Below, piece by piece: positions 53,449 to 63,638 of a DNA stretch of 64,000 nucleotides. The stretch is from JABDIY01 sp963803875 (lineage in GTDB: Bacteria > Actinomycetota > Acidimicrobiia > Acidimicrobiales > SZUA-35). The DNA lies in NCBI GenBank assembly GCA_963803875.1, contig CAWDOA010000005.1, positions 9,952 to 73,951 of the forward strand. Reading direction: 5' to 3'. Within the stretch, counting starts at the first letter, position 1, and each line of letters starts with the position of its first letter. The position numbers and the translations under genes are program-made. The notes beneath the pieces were generated by a model, which was not told where the DNA came from, did no database searches, and saw nothing but the letters and a program-made list of their open reading frames with translations.

Positions 53449-54046
53449 CTAAGGCTGCGCTGCCAACGTGTCCCACAACTGATCCACTTGGGTCTGGAGT
53501 GATTCGAGGTCACCCGAGTTGTCGATCACGTGATCCGCGATGGCCAGCCGTTCCTGCCGGCTCGTTTGGGCGGCGATCCGATTCTGGGCGTCGTCGGCGG
53601 AGAAACCACGGAACTCGACGAGCCGGCGAACCTGTTCGGAAGGGGAGAGGTCGACAACAATGACCTCCCTCACGCCATAGGGATTGTCCTTTTCGGCCAG
53701 AAGTGCCATGTCCAGGACCACCACGGCGTCGGTGTCGGACAGAGAGGCAATCCGTCGCTTGATCTCGGTTTGCAGCACTGGGTGGACAATCGCTTCAAGT
53801 GCTTTGAGCTCATCAGCTTCCGAGAACACGATCCCGGCAACCAGCGCGCGGTCAAGCGCAGCCAGTGTCGTTGACGATCTGCACACCCCACCGTTCCACC
53901 ATTGCGTCGAAGACGGGTTCGCCAGGTTCTTGAAGTTCGCGCACTACCGCATCAGCATCGATCACGACAGCTCCGAGTTCTCCCAGCCGGGCAGAAACCG
54001 TCGACTTACCCGACCCGATACCGCCAGTGAGACCAATCAACCGCAC
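53449..54046 (-). CDS. coaE: Dephospho-CoA kinase, frameshifted
   Basis: Last step of coenzyme A synthesis. It starts (GTG 54046) VRLIGLTGGIGSGKSTVSAR with the P-loop, then VIDADAVVRELQEPGEPVFD. After one frame change near 53872 it continues ALEAIVHPVLQTEIKRRIAS, VLDMALLAEKDNPYGVREVI, and ends with ADHVIDNSGDLESLQTQVDQ. CoaE is essential and normally single-copy, so the break is almost surely a sequence error. It lies convergent with the permease, 7 nt between stops, and divergent from the sensor kinase. Confidence 0.9.
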
Positions 54047-54134
54047 AAGGAGACTGTAGAACAGCCTTAATCGGACCCTCCATCCGCCGACGGAGAGATG
54101 TGGGGCCCGACCAGCGGGTTCTCGCTGTTCTCTC

Positions 54135-55856
54135 ATGACTGCACCCGCCGTTCCAAGAACCTCGCCGTCTGCCGCGAGCACCGATCTGTCCATCGGATCG
54201 GGCGCGCTCGCGCTTCTCGGCGACAGCGATCGGCTTGCCCCGTTCAATCCGGCAATCCTGGCAGTTCGGTGGGCCACCACGATGGTGTGCGTCACGCTCG
54301 CTGCGGAGGCCTTTCTCGAACGCGACTACACGGTGATCCCGTGGGTAATGGGAATGGTCGCGAATACGGTGATCCGGACCCTGAGTCCGCTCTCGGACAC
54401 CGGATCGATTCGTAGCCTTGCGGATCTACTTCTCGAGGTCGGACTCACAGTTCTGGCCGTCTGCCTGACCGGTTTCTGGAATTCACCGCTGGTGTTCACC
54501 TTGCTCGTGGCCGCCATCGTCGCCGGTTTCGCGCGCGGCTTCGCCTTCGGTATTCGTTTGGCAGCATCGTCGGCCATCACGGTCTCGTTGACCAACCTCG
54601 CGTCGGAGAACTGGTCCGAGACTGCGCTTCTGGTCTCTGCTCGGTGGAGCACCGTCTTGATCCTGATCGGTGTGGTTGCGGGTTATGCCCGTCGCATCTC
54701 AGGTGAGGCGAATCGCCAACACACGCTTGCTCTCGACCGGCTGAGTCGCCTGGCCGACGCAAACGCACTGCTTTCAAACCTCCATCGAGTGGCGCAGACC
54801 CTTCCCGCGTCACTTGATCTCAACGAAGTACTCGATAGCACACTGGCGCGATTGCGTGGGCTGGTGAGGACCGATGCTGCCGTCATACTCACCCGCGAAG
54901 ATATCGACGGCACCTGGACCGTGGCCCGAAAACAATCGATGTCAGTCACTGGATCTTTGACGACCGATCAGCTTCCGACACCGGCGCAGGCAGCACTCAA
55001 ATCGCGGCGGGTGCTACGCCAGGGAGATCTGAGCGGTATTGGACCCGGGTTCAACTCGGGTTCGCAATCGGGAATCTACGCACCGTTGGTTGCACGAGGG
55101 AACCTCGTTGGCCTGTTGGCGGTCGAAAGCCGAAACGTCGACGAGTTCAGCGAAAGCGATCGGGAGGTCATGCAGGGTTTCATCGAGCCGGTGTCTCTCG
55201 CCATTGACAATGCTCGCTGGTTTGCTCGCATCAAAACCGTGTCTGCTGACGAGGAGCGCACGCGGATTGCACGCGATCTACACGACAGCATCGGGCAATC
55301 TCTGGCCTACCTCGGTTTCGAACTCGACCGCATCGTCAAACGTGAAGACGAGGGCGAACCCATCTCGGATCAGCTCGAAGATCTACGACGAGACCTTCGG
55401 GGCGTCGTCGGTGAGGTGCGAGATACTCTGTATGACCTTCGCACCGATGTAGGGGTTGACAAGGACTTTTCCGCGACCGTGGCTGAATTCGCTGCACGTG
55501 TTTCCGAGCGCACCGGTATGGAGATCGCCATCCACGTCTTGGCCGAGGCCGACAACCGGCTGCCGATTCTCCAGGAAAGGGAGATGTGGAGAATTGCCCA
55601 GGAAGCACTCATTAACTGTGAGCGTCATGCCGATGCAGTGAGGGTGGACATTGCGTGGCATTGCAGCAACGTCGGCGCCCAGCTAGAGGTGACCGACAAC
55701 GGACGTGGATTCACGCCTGTTGCCTCAGGACGCGTTGATAGCTACGGGATTCGAGGGATGCGCGAACGTGCCTCCAGCGTGGGAGCCACCTTCGAAATCT
55801 CATCAGCCCCCGGAGAAGGGACGACAGTACGGTGCATCCTCGCACGAAACTCATAA
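54135..55856 (+). CDS. Sensor histidine kinase (NarL/LuxR-partner type) with GAF domain
   Basis: 573 aa. The N-terminal membrane sensor domain has about five helices (residues ~45-200, e.g. LVFTLLVAAIVAGFARGFAF). A GAF domain (~225-380) follows, with VLDSTLARLRGLVRTDAAVI and GIYAPLVARGNLVGLLAVES. Next come the HisKA_3 phospho-acceptor box RTRIARDLHDSIGQSLAYLG and a HATPase with NCERHADAVRVDIAW, LEVTDNGRGFTP and GIRGMRERASSVGATFEISS. It overlaps the response regulator by 25 nt. It lies just upstream of the Flp pilin genes, so pilus control is a reasonable but unproven inference. Confidence 0.93.
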   Translation: MTAPAVPRTSPSAASTDLSIGSGALALLGDSDRLAPFNPAILAVRWATTMVCVTLAAEAFLERDYTVIPWVMGMVANTVIRTLSPLSDTGSIRSLADLLLEVGLTVLAVCLTGFWNSPLVFTLLVAAIVAGFARGFAFGIRLAASSAITVSLTNLASENWSETALLVSARWSTVLILIGVVAGYARRISGEANRQHTLALDRLSRLADANALLSNLHRVAQTLPASLDLNEVLDSTLARLRGLVRTDAAVILTREDIDGTWTVARKQSMSVTGSLTTDQLPTPAQAALKSRRVLRQGDLSGIGPGFNSGSQSGIYAPLVARGNLVGLLAVESRNVDEFSESDREVMQGFIEPVSLAIDNARWFARIKTVSADEERTRIARDLHDSIGQSLAYLGFELDRIVKREDEGEPISDQLEDLRRDLRGVVGEVRDTLYDLRTDVGVDKDFSATVAEFAARVSERTGMEIAIHVLAEADNRLPILQEREMWRIAQEALINCERHADAVRVDIAWHCSNVGAQLEVTDNGRGFTPVASGRVDSYGIRGMRERASSVGATFEISSAPGEGTTVRCILARNS

Positions 55857-56539
55857 CAAAACAGCCGGCTACGGCACCGAAAAGGCCGGAGTCGAGCGGA
55901 GCGATCCGCCTCATGCTGGCCGACGACCACCGGATGCTCCGCGAGGGTCTACGTCGTTCGATGACCGAGCGAGGCTTCGACGTTGTCGGCGAGGCCCGTG
56001 ACGGTGCCGAGGCGGTCGATCTTGCTGCTGCGCTGCAGCCCGATGTCATCCTCATGGACGTCACGATGCCTGAACTCGATGGCGTGGAAGCGGCTCGAGC
56101 GGTGCGCGAGCGATACCCGAACATACGGGTCATCATGCTCACGATGCATGCGGACCAAGACGTATTGGCCGAAGCCATCCGGGCCGGTGCAAACGGCTAC
56201 CTCGTGAAAGACTGCAGCACAGACGAAATCGCGTCAGCGATCGAGAGTGTCGCCCTGGGCGAGACAGCGCTCTCGCCCCGACTCGCAGCCTCGATGCTGG
56301 CCGAGGTCCGACGCGGCGACTCTCAGTCCGAGACCGAGAAGGTCATTACCAAGCGTGAAGAAGAGGTGCTCCAGTTGATCGCAGACGGGTGTTCCACCCC
56401 CGAGGTCGCCGAGCAACTGTTCATCAGCCAGAAGACCGTGAAGAATCATCTGGCCTCGATCTATCAGAAGCTGGACGCACGAGACCGCACCCAAGCCGTT
56501 CTCCAAGCCGTCCGCATGGGCATCGTCACGTTGAAATAG
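55832..56539 (+). CDS. NarL/FixJ-family response regulator (LuxR-type HTH)
   Basis: 235 aa. The receiver domain shows LMLADDHRMLREGLRRSMTE, phospho-Asp in DVILMDVTMPELDGVEAARA, Thr in VIMLTMHADQDVL, and Lys in NGYLVKDCSTDEIASAIESV. The C-terminal LuxR HTH is ITKREEEVLQLIADGCSTPE then QLFISQKTVKNHLASIYQKL. GTG 55832 overlaps the kinase gene by 25 nt. It is the cognate partner of the upstream kinase. Its targets probably include the adjacent pilin genes (inference). Confidence 0.93.
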   Translation: MHPRTKLITKQPATAPKRPESSGAIRLMLADDHRMLREGLRRSMTERGFDVVGEARDGAEAVDLAAALQPDVILMDVTMPELDGVEAARAVRERYPNIRVIMLTMHADQDVLAEAIRAGANGYLVKDCSTDEIASAIESVALGETALSPRLAASMLAEVRRGDSQSETEKVITKREEEVLQLIADGCSTPEVAEQLFISQKTVKNHLASIYQKLDARDRTQAVLQAVRMGIVTLK

Positions 56540-56913
56540 TCTTTGGCCTTTCGCTCGCCTGCGGGCCTTCCTGTTCGTGTTCTCACTCGGGCCTCCTCAT
56601 CCCAATGTCGCCCGGCCCCGTTCCACGGAGCATGGGTGTCAGGACGTTGTTCCTCTTCGTGGTCTCTCGAGAGTTGGACTCGCGCGCAGGTTGCACGGAG
56701 CCGACCGGGCGTTCGCTGCCTTGCTGGCGGTGCGGCAACGCCGCAGGTTCGAACCGGGAGCCGCCTCAACGGGTCCCACCGCAGGCGATCACCATGGGTA
56801 CTGAAGCCGGGATCAATGGTGCGTAGGACCCATACAGAAGGGCGAGGCCCGATCCGATTCATTACCTGTAAAGCCCACAACGGGACCAAACATAAAACCT
56901 TAAGGAAACAACA
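56540..56913. other. 374-bp intergenic/leader region before the first pilin gene
   Basis: No gene recognised. Candidate structure: ATGGGT (about 56791) pairs with ACCCAT (about 56832) around a GC-rich segment. A GGTTCGAACC palindrome lies near 56750. The last 30 nt are A-rich and hold AAGGAAAC before the pilin ATG. It must contain the pilin promoter. I looked for a c-di-GMP riboswitch (GGACGCAAAGCC-type core) and did not find one. Confidence 0.6.
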
Positions 56914-57096
56914 ATGCTTCACTTCGACTTCATCTCTGCATGGCTCCAGGCTCAGACCAAGAGCGAGCGGGGCGCAACTCTCGTTGAGTACGCCCTTCTC
57001 GTGGCTCTCATCGCCGTTGTCTGCATCGCTGCCGTGACCCTCCTGGGTTCGGCCGCCTCGACCAAGTTCAGCTCGGTCGCCGACACCATCAACTAA
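56914..57096 (+). CDS. Flp-type pilin 1
   Basis: 60 aa class IVb prepilin. A short leader ends in SERG, then ATLVEYALLVALIAVVCIAA, where the prepilin peptidase would cut after the Gly and Glu5 is the conserved residue. A hydrophobic helix of ~22 residues follows and a tail SSVADTIN. An AAGGAA ribosome-binding site precedes the ATG. The TadV/CpaA peptidase that should process it is not in the window. It is about 9 kb downstream of tadC. Confidence 0.92.
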   Translation: MLHFDFISAWLQAQTKSERGATLVEYALLVALIAVVCIAAVTLLGSAASTKFSSVADTIN

Positions 57097-57107
57097 TAGC
57101 AGCTTGA

Positions 57108-57136
57108 TCGCTCCGGGCCTCTAAAGCCCGGAGCGA
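57108..57136 (+). terminator. 11-bp hairpin between the two pilin genes
   Basis: TCGCTCCGGGC and GCCCGGAGCGA are perfectly paired around a 7-nt loop, followed by CCTGCTGTCTTGTT, a weak T-rich tail. It is probably a partial terminator or mRNA-stabilising stem that lets pilin 1 be made in excess over pilin 2. Confidence 0.6.
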
Positions 57137-57164
57137 CCTGCTGTCTTGTTGGAAGGAGGCACAG

Positions 57165-57353
57165 ATGCTGAGCTTTCAGCTTCTATCGCTCTGGCTCCTC
57201 AAGTCTGCGGCCTCCGATGATGAACGAGGTGCAACCCTCGTCGAGTACGCGTTGCTCGTGGCGCTCATCGCCATCGTCTGTATCGGAGCTGTCACCCTTC
57301 TTGGATCCTCTGTCTCAGGACAGTTCTCCTCGATTACGGAGCCGCTGAATTAA
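57165..57353 (+). CDS. Flp-type pilin 2
   Basis: 62 aa paralogue of pilin 1. Leader DDERG is followed by ATLVEYALLVALIAIVCIGA and a short tail SSITEPLN. A GGAAGGAGG sits just upstream, a strong site. Differences from pilin 1 are mainly in the leader and tail. The tandem pair suggests major and minor subunits or a recent duplication. Confidence 0.92.
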   Translation: MLSFQLLSLWLLKSAASDDERGATLVEYALLVALIAIVCIGAVTLLGSSVSGQFSSITEPLN

Positions 57354-57363
57354 ACACAGCCTG

Positions 57364-57394
57364 AAAGGCCCCGTGGTTCGCCACGGGGCCTTTT
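57364..57394 (+). terminator. Rho-independent terminator after the pilin genes
   Basis: AAAGGCCCCGTGG-TTCG-CCACGGGGCCTTT has a 13-bp stem with a UUCG loop, flanked by A and T runs (TTTTGCCGTTTTG). It ends the pilin transcript. Confidence 0.92.
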
Positions 57395-57455
57395 GCCGTT
57401 TTGTCCTGCGGTCTCCTTGCGTTGAATCCGACGGATCAAGTGCCGATAGAAACCG

Positions 57456-59123
57456 GTGAGCAGTGTCGCCACCGTTCCTCTTCCGGCAGTTCTCGGTCGA
57501 GTCGGCTCCTTCGGTCGTGTCGCATCGTGCTTTGTCGTGCGGCGTTCCTGGTTCTGACATCGTTCTTGCTCGATCCTGACGGTTCACTTGGCACCGACAC
57601 CGGCGGCAAAGTTGCGACGATCAACGCCATGCAAGCTAGAGGGGACTGGACTCCCTCGCTGGGCTACTGGGCTGAGGAGTCCGACCCGACCGGGAGTAAC
57701 CACCCGTTCTTCGGGACAACTCGGAGGGAGACCGGTTGGATCAACATCACAAGCCTCCCGATGATCATGGCCAGCAGGCCCTTTGTCGGTCTGCTCGGGT
57801 CGAGCGGTTTCCTCATATTCCCGATTGCGGGTTCGGTACTCACATGTCTGGCAGCAGGCGAGCTGGGGAGACGATTTGGTGCGCGGTCCTGGCACACGGG
57901 CTTTTGGGTTGCGGCGTCTTGTTCTCCGGTAGCTGTCTACGGTCTGGACTTCTGGGAGCACTCCATGGGGTTGGCCCTGATGATCGGTGGCGTTGTTGGA
58001 GTACTCACAACGTTTGACCTTGGTTCCCGCGCTCACCTTTGGGCGGCGATGTCGGGGCTGTGTTTTGGTGTTGCGGCAACTATGCGGACCGAATCACTCG
58101 TCTTCGGCTTTGTCGCCGGACTTGTCTGCCTCCTCGGCGGTCCGACGACGTCGGTTGGCGCCCGGATCAGCCGTAGCGCTGTGATGGCGTTCGCAGCGTT
58201 GGTTCCGCTCGCCGCGAACCAGAGTGCCGAAGCCTCGATCTACGGTGCTGCGTTGCGGTCCGATCGCGCTGCCGCTGCGGTGCAGTCGACCACCTCGACA
58301 GGACTACTTCAGCGGTTGCAGGAAGGCATCCTGATTACCGCCAGCCCAATCAACCTCGTGCACCCCCTGTCGATGGCGATGGCTGCCCTCGTTGCGATCG
58401 GTTTGGTGTGGCTGGGCTGGGCCCTCCTGAACGATTCCGATCCAACGCGGCCGGCCGTGCTTTGTGGACTGGCAGTGTTGCTTGTCTTTCTGCGCCTGGT
58501 CACATTCGGTCCGACGTTCGTCCCCGGAATGCTCGCCGCTGTTCCCGCCGCCGGACTCGGAATCGCCGCGCTCCTCAGGGATCGGAATCATGCGCTTGCT
58601 GTCCTCGTGCTCGTGCCGATCCCACTGGTATGGGCCACCCAGTATGCGGGGGCGGCGGAAGCGCAATGGGCTGGCCGCTACATCCTGACCTCGGGCGTCG
58701 TCTTGGCCGTGTATGGGGCGGTGGTCGTGTCCCGAACAAAGCCCCGGCTGGTGATGGGGTTCCTGGCCGCCAACGTATTCATGTCCGTTCTTGGTCTTTC
58801 CTATCTTGTGAGCCGGACCAACGATTTCGGCGCTGCGAACCGGGCGGTGGCCCAGATGGAAGGGGTCGTGGTCTTCACCGAGTCATTCCTCGCACGCGAA
58901 GGCTGCCCCGCTGGGCTGGGATCAGCCGTGGCTCGCTGCCGGTGATCAGTCCGAGCGGGCGTCTGTGGTCGGGATACTGGATGACAGCGAAGTCGATCAG
59001 TTCACGTTGATCGCCAGTCCTGAGGAGGGATCGCCTCCATTCGAGGGGTTCCAACCCGAACCCACCGATCCGCGAGCTCTCGTATGGCCAGCTCCAGATG
59101 ATCGAACTGACATATGTCCGTGA
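57456..59123 (+). CDS. Large membrane protein, GT-C-like, frameshifted
   Basis: About 555 residues when joined. GTG 57456 starts SSVATVPLPAVLGRVG; after a frame change near 57540 the first helix and loop are VLTSFLLDPDGSLGTDTGGK followed by VATINAMQARGDWTPSLGYW, with FFGTTRRETGWINITSLPMI. About eleven further helices follow. The frame shifts again near 58915 to give DQPWLAAGDQSERASVVGIL and a C-terminal soluble tail ending WPAPDDRTDICP. The layout (acidic first loop, many helices, soluble tail) is GT-C-like; no known family is certain. Its end overlaps the next gene by 10 nt. Confidence 0.6.
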
Positions 59124-60755
59124 CTCTGCTTGACACGGTCACGTCGGGCACCTCTGTCGTTGGGGCCAAGCTGCGCCCGGCCCGGATACTCGCCGACCTG
59201 GCGGTGCTGGCCGCCTTGCTCGTCGTCGTCGTCTTGATCACCGACGGCTGGTTTTCCGCTGACGAAGTTGTGATGCGGCAACAGAGCGCGGTCCTGGTCG
59301 AAACCGGAGGCTGGACCGTGGAGCCAGATGTCGCCGCGGGCGCAGTTGATCCCGGGCACCGGTTCGCACTGCTGGCTCGATCTGATCGGGTTGGAACCGA
59401 GATAGCGCCCTACACCAAACACCCTCTGGCGCCGGTCCTGGTAGCTCAAGGCGAACGCCTCGCAGGTGAGCGGGGACGCTACCTGCCGGGAATCGCTGCG
59501 GTGCTGGGTTCCTGCCTGTTGTTGGCGCAGCGATTCGACTGGTCGAGGGTTGCCTTCTGGATCCTCGCGACCGGAACCACGGCGATCTTCCACACGACAG
59601 TCCTCTGGGCCCATGGGCCGGCGCTCTTCTTCGCCACCGCAGCGGTTGTCCTGCTCTTTCGGGCCGGTCGATCACCTACGGCGCACGAGGTGTTGATCGG
59701 CAGCCTGGCCGTCGTCGCTGTTGCGGCGCTCAGAAGCGAGGGCCTGCTGCTGGGGGCAGCGCTGTCGGCAGGTGTGGCTGTTGGGTCGCGGGGGACAAGA
59801 GAACGTTTCGTGAGCCTCGGTCCGCTCGCTGCATCGGTGATTGTGTATGTCGTAGAACCACTTGTTCGATCAGGCGTCATTGGCTCGGCTGCCTCGCGCC
59901 TGGGAGCGCCGGTTTCGGGATCTGGCAGCTGGTCCAGTCGGATCGATGTGGTCCGCATCATGCTGATAGAACCTTCGATTGCGGGCGGTCTTGGATCGCT
60001 TCGGATTCTCGGTGCATTTGCTCTCATCGGCGCCAGCGTCGGCCTGCGAACCGGTCGAATTGGGGTCGGCCCCGGCCGAACACTTCTGGTCCTCGCCGGA
60101 GTTTTCTACGGCTTGGGCGCTCTGTCCTCTCCCATCGTCGGCTTGGTGATCGCAATGCCCATGCTCGCTGCCTGTATGCCGTGGATCCGAACTCCGGCAC
60201 GCGAGGAGCGCGGTGCTCTTGTGGCGGCTGCCGCCTTCGCTTTGGCCGTCTTCGCGTCGAGCTACGACGACGCCGGGGGCGGCGACTGGGGTGCTCGCTA
60301 CCTTTTCATCGGCGTTCCGCTGCTCGCGCCTGTCGGTTGTCCCGGCGATCGAGGAGATGCTCAATGATGAACGAGGCAGAGCGGTGCTGCTGGCAGCGTC
60401 GGTGTGTGCGGCCTGCGTACACGTGGGCGTCGTCAACGACATCCTCGGCAGAGATGCCACCGTCGAGACGGTTGACATGGTTGCGGCCACCGTCCGCACC
60501 GAAGTCTCGAACGATTCCCAGCTCATCGTCGCGGTGAGCGATGAGCGCCTTTCGCGTTTCCTGTACGACAGGGGAGTGCGAGGACGTGTCTTTCACGTGC
60601 CGCCCGAACTCGAAGGTGAGTTCCTGGACCTGCAGTCGATCCGATCGGCTGATCGACTGCTATGGATCGACCTTCCCGAAGAAGGCGAGTCTCGACCGGG
60701 CAGTGTGATCGAAACACACGGTTCGGTTACGATACGAACGGAGGTTCGCCGATAG
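59114..60755 (+). CDS. Large membrane protein, GT-C-like, paralogous in layout to its neighbour, frameshifted
   Basis: About 547 residues. The first helix is followed by an acidic loop LITDGWFSADEVVMRQQSAV with a DE pair as in GT-C enzymes. Then TEIAPYTKHPLAPVLVAQGE and many helices. One frame change near 60335 joins ARYLFIGVPLLA to LSVVPAIEEMLND and a soluble tail DRLLWIDLPEEGESRPGSVI. Tail position and wording resemble the preceding gene. Possibly both modify a surface product such as the pili; function unproven. ATG 59114 overlaps the upstream stop. Confidence 0.6.
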
Positions 60756-60758
60756 CCT
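60753..60758 (+). promoter_or_regulatory. -10 element (TAGCCT) of uvrA
   Basis: TANNNT 6 nt before GTG 60765; it begins with the stop codon of the previous gene. Leaderless spacing. Confidence 0.55.
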
Positions 60759-60764
60759 GAATCG

Positions 60765-63637
60765 GTGGGCAACACGATCACCGTTCGAGGCGCGAGAGAA
60801 CACAACCTCAAGAACGTCGATGTCGACCTGCCTCGCGAGAAGCTGATCGTCTTCACCGGCTTGTCCGGGTCGGGCAAGTCGTCGTTGGCCTTCGACACGA
60901 TCTATGCCGAAGGTCAGCGCCGCTATGTCGAGTCGCTGTCGGCGTATGCCCGTCAGTTCCTCGGGCAGATGGACAAACCCGATGTCGATTTCATCGAGGG
61001 TCTGTCGCCGGCGATCTCGATCGATCAGAAGTCGGCGTCTCGGAATCCTAGGTCGACGGTCGGAACCGTCACCGAGGTGTACGACTACCTTCGCCTGCTG
61101 TTCGCCCGGGTCGGCGTTGCCCACGATCCCGAGACCGGCGAGCGGTTGATCAAGCAGACACCTCAGCAGATCGTCGACCGGGTTCTCGAACTGCCGGACA
61201 AGACCAGGTTCCAGGTTCTCGCGCCGGTCGTTCGTGGACGGAAAGGAACGTACGAGACGCTGCTCTCGGAGCTGGCCGACAAGGGGTTCTCTCGGGCGAT
61301 CGTCGACGGCGAGACGATCGAACTGGGCGGTGAGGTTCCCGACCTCGCCCGCTACGACAACACGACATCAAGGTCGTGGTCGATCGGCTGGTGCGCCGCG
61401 ACGGGATCGAACGCCGTCTCACCGACTCGATGGAGACTGCGCTCGGACTCTGGCCGACGGTGTGGCCGAGATCGAGATCGTCCCCGGCAAGCGACGACAC
61501 CGACACCGAGGGTCAGATCCTCACGTTCAGCCAGCATCTGTCCCGCCCCAGCGATGGCAAGAGTTTCGATGAACTCGCGCCTCGGAACTTCTCGTTCAAC
61601 TCGCCCTACGGCGCCTGCACGGCGTGCGACGGGTTGGGCACCGCCTTCGAAGTCGATCCCGAACTGGTGATTCCCAATCCCGAGTTGTCGATCGGAGGGC
61701 GGTGCCATTCAACCGTGGGCCTCCGGCCGAAGCCGGTACTTCAGCCGGCTCGTCGAATCGGTGTGCGACGAGATGTCGATCCCGACCGACGTCCCGTGGC
61801 GGGAGGTCAAACCCGATCCACAGGGATCTTCTCGTTGCATGGCGGAGTCGACCGCAAGGTGCTCGTGCGCTACAAGAACCGCTACGGCCGCACCCGGTCC
61901 TACAACGCCACCTTCGAGGGCATCGTGCCGTATCTCCGTCGACGGCACACGCGAGTCCGAGTCCGACAGTGCCGCGGGAGCAGATCGAGGGCTACATGCG
62001 GGAGATCCCGTGCCCCACCTGCGACGGCGCCCGGCTCAATCAGCTTCTCCCTCGCCTGCACCGTCGACGGTCATTCGATCGCTGACATCTGTGGACTCTC
62101 GATCGGGGAGGCCGCCAAGGTTCTTGTCGGCCTGAACCTGTCGGATCGTGATCTGATGATCGCCGAACGGGTGGTCAAGGAGATCAATTCGAGATTGAGC
62201 TTCCTGCTCGATGTCGGTCTCGACTATCTGAGCCTCGGACGGGCGGCGTCGACACTGTCGGCGGCGAAGCACAGCGGATCAGGCTGGCCAGCCAGATCGG
62301 TTCCGGGACTCGTCGGCGTGCTCTACGTGCTCGACGAACCGTCGATCGGACTCCACCAGAAGGACAACGCCAAGCTGATCGAGACGCTGCAACGGCTTCG
62401 TGACATCGGCAATTCGGTCGTGGTGGTCGAGCACGACGAGGAGACGATCATGGTTGCCGATCATGTCGTCGACATCGGACCCGGTGCCGGCGAGCACGGT
62501 GGCGAGATCGTGTACAGCGGCCCGGTCAAGGGGCTTCTGCGGCGCCGCCAGTCCTCGACCGGTCAGTATCTGTCGGGCAAGAAGCGCATCCCGATCCCCG
62601 AGAAGCGCCGCCCGATCACCGACGAGGTCCTGTCGGTTCGTGGTGCCCGTGAACACAATCTTCGCAATATCGACGTGGACATCCCACTCGGTTGTTTCGT
62701 CACGGTCACCGGGGTGTCGGGGTCGGGCAAGAGCACGCTGATCAACGGGATCCTGTCTCGAAGTCGCTCATGCACGAGATCTACGGATCCAAGACACCGC
62801 CCGGTCTGCACACCTCACTCGATGGCCTGCGACCACCTCGACAAGGTCATCGACATCGACCAGTCGCCGATCGGGCGGACGCCGCGATCGAACCCTGCCA
62901 CCTACACCGGGGTGTTCGATCACATCCGCAAGCTGTTCGCCAAGACCAACGAATCCAAGATTCGCGGCTATCAGCCGGGGCGCTTCAGTTTCAACGTCGC
63001 CGGCGGGCCGCTGTGAGGCGTGCTCGGGCGACGGCACGATCAAGATCGAGATGCACTTCCTGCCCGACGTCTACGTGCCGTGCGAGATCTGCAAGGGTGC
63101 GCGGTACAACCGTGACACCCTCGAGATCCTGTTCAAGGGAAAGAACATCTCCGAGGTTCTGGACATGCCGATCGCCGATGCGCTCGGGTTCTTCGAGAAC
63201 CAGCCGCCGATCGCTCGCCATCTGCGGACCCTCGTCGACGTCGGCCTCGGGTACGTGCGGCTGGGACAACCGGCACCGACCCTCTCGGGGGTGAAGCCCA
63301 GCGGGTCAAGCTGTCATCGGAACTGGCGAAGCGGTCGACGGGTCACACCATCTACCTGCTCGACGAACCGACGACCGGACTCCACTTCGAGGACATACGA
63401 CGGCTGCTCACGGTGCTGGGCCGTCTTGTCGAGCAGGGCAACACCGTGTTGGTGATCGAGCACAACCTCGACGTGATCAAGACCGCCGACCACATCATCG
63501 ACCTCGGCCCCGAAGGTGGGAGCGAAGGTGGCATGGTCGTGGCGACGGGTACACCCGAGCAGGTGGCCGCAACCGACGCTAGTCATACCGGGCGTTTCCT
63601 ACGGCCGCTGCTCGAAAACGGCCGAGGTGCGGGCTGA
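60765..63637 (+). CDS. uvrA: UvrABC excinuclease subunit A, multiply frameshifted
   Basis: DNA damage sensor ABC ATPase. All landmarks are present in order but in changing frames: Walker A VFTGLSGSGKSSLAFDTIYA, LSPAISIDQKSASRNPRSTV, RNFSFNSPYGACTACDGLG, first signature (GEAQRIRLASQIGSG in a broken frame near 62265), VLYVLDEPSIGLHQKDNAKL, second Walker A VTGVSGSGKSTLINGILS, IDQSPIGRTPRSNPATYTGV, Zn region IEMHFLPDVYVPCEICKGAR, second signature near 63290, and LDEPTTGLHFEDIRRLLTVL. At least eight shifts are needed. GTG 60765 follows a TAGCCT box at 60753-60758 by 6 nt. The gene is surely real; breaks look like errors. Confidence 0.93.
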
Positions 63638-63638
63638 C

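Noticed and set aside
56740..56770. tRNA-like T-arm (GGTTCGAACC)
   Set aside because: The T-loop-like sequence has no matching acceptor, D or anticodon arms around it.
56540..56913. c-di-GMP or other riboswitch before the Flp pilins
   Set aside because: Some GC-rich stems and a GGTTCGAACC element suggested a structured RNA, but the conserved cores of GEMM-I (GGACGCAAAGCC) and of the cobalamin and SAM classes were not found by eye.
60765..63637. uvrA as a pseudogene
   Set aside because: All functional motifs are present in order and two of the breaks are single missing G residues in G runs; error is more likely than decay, especially with intact uvrB nearby.
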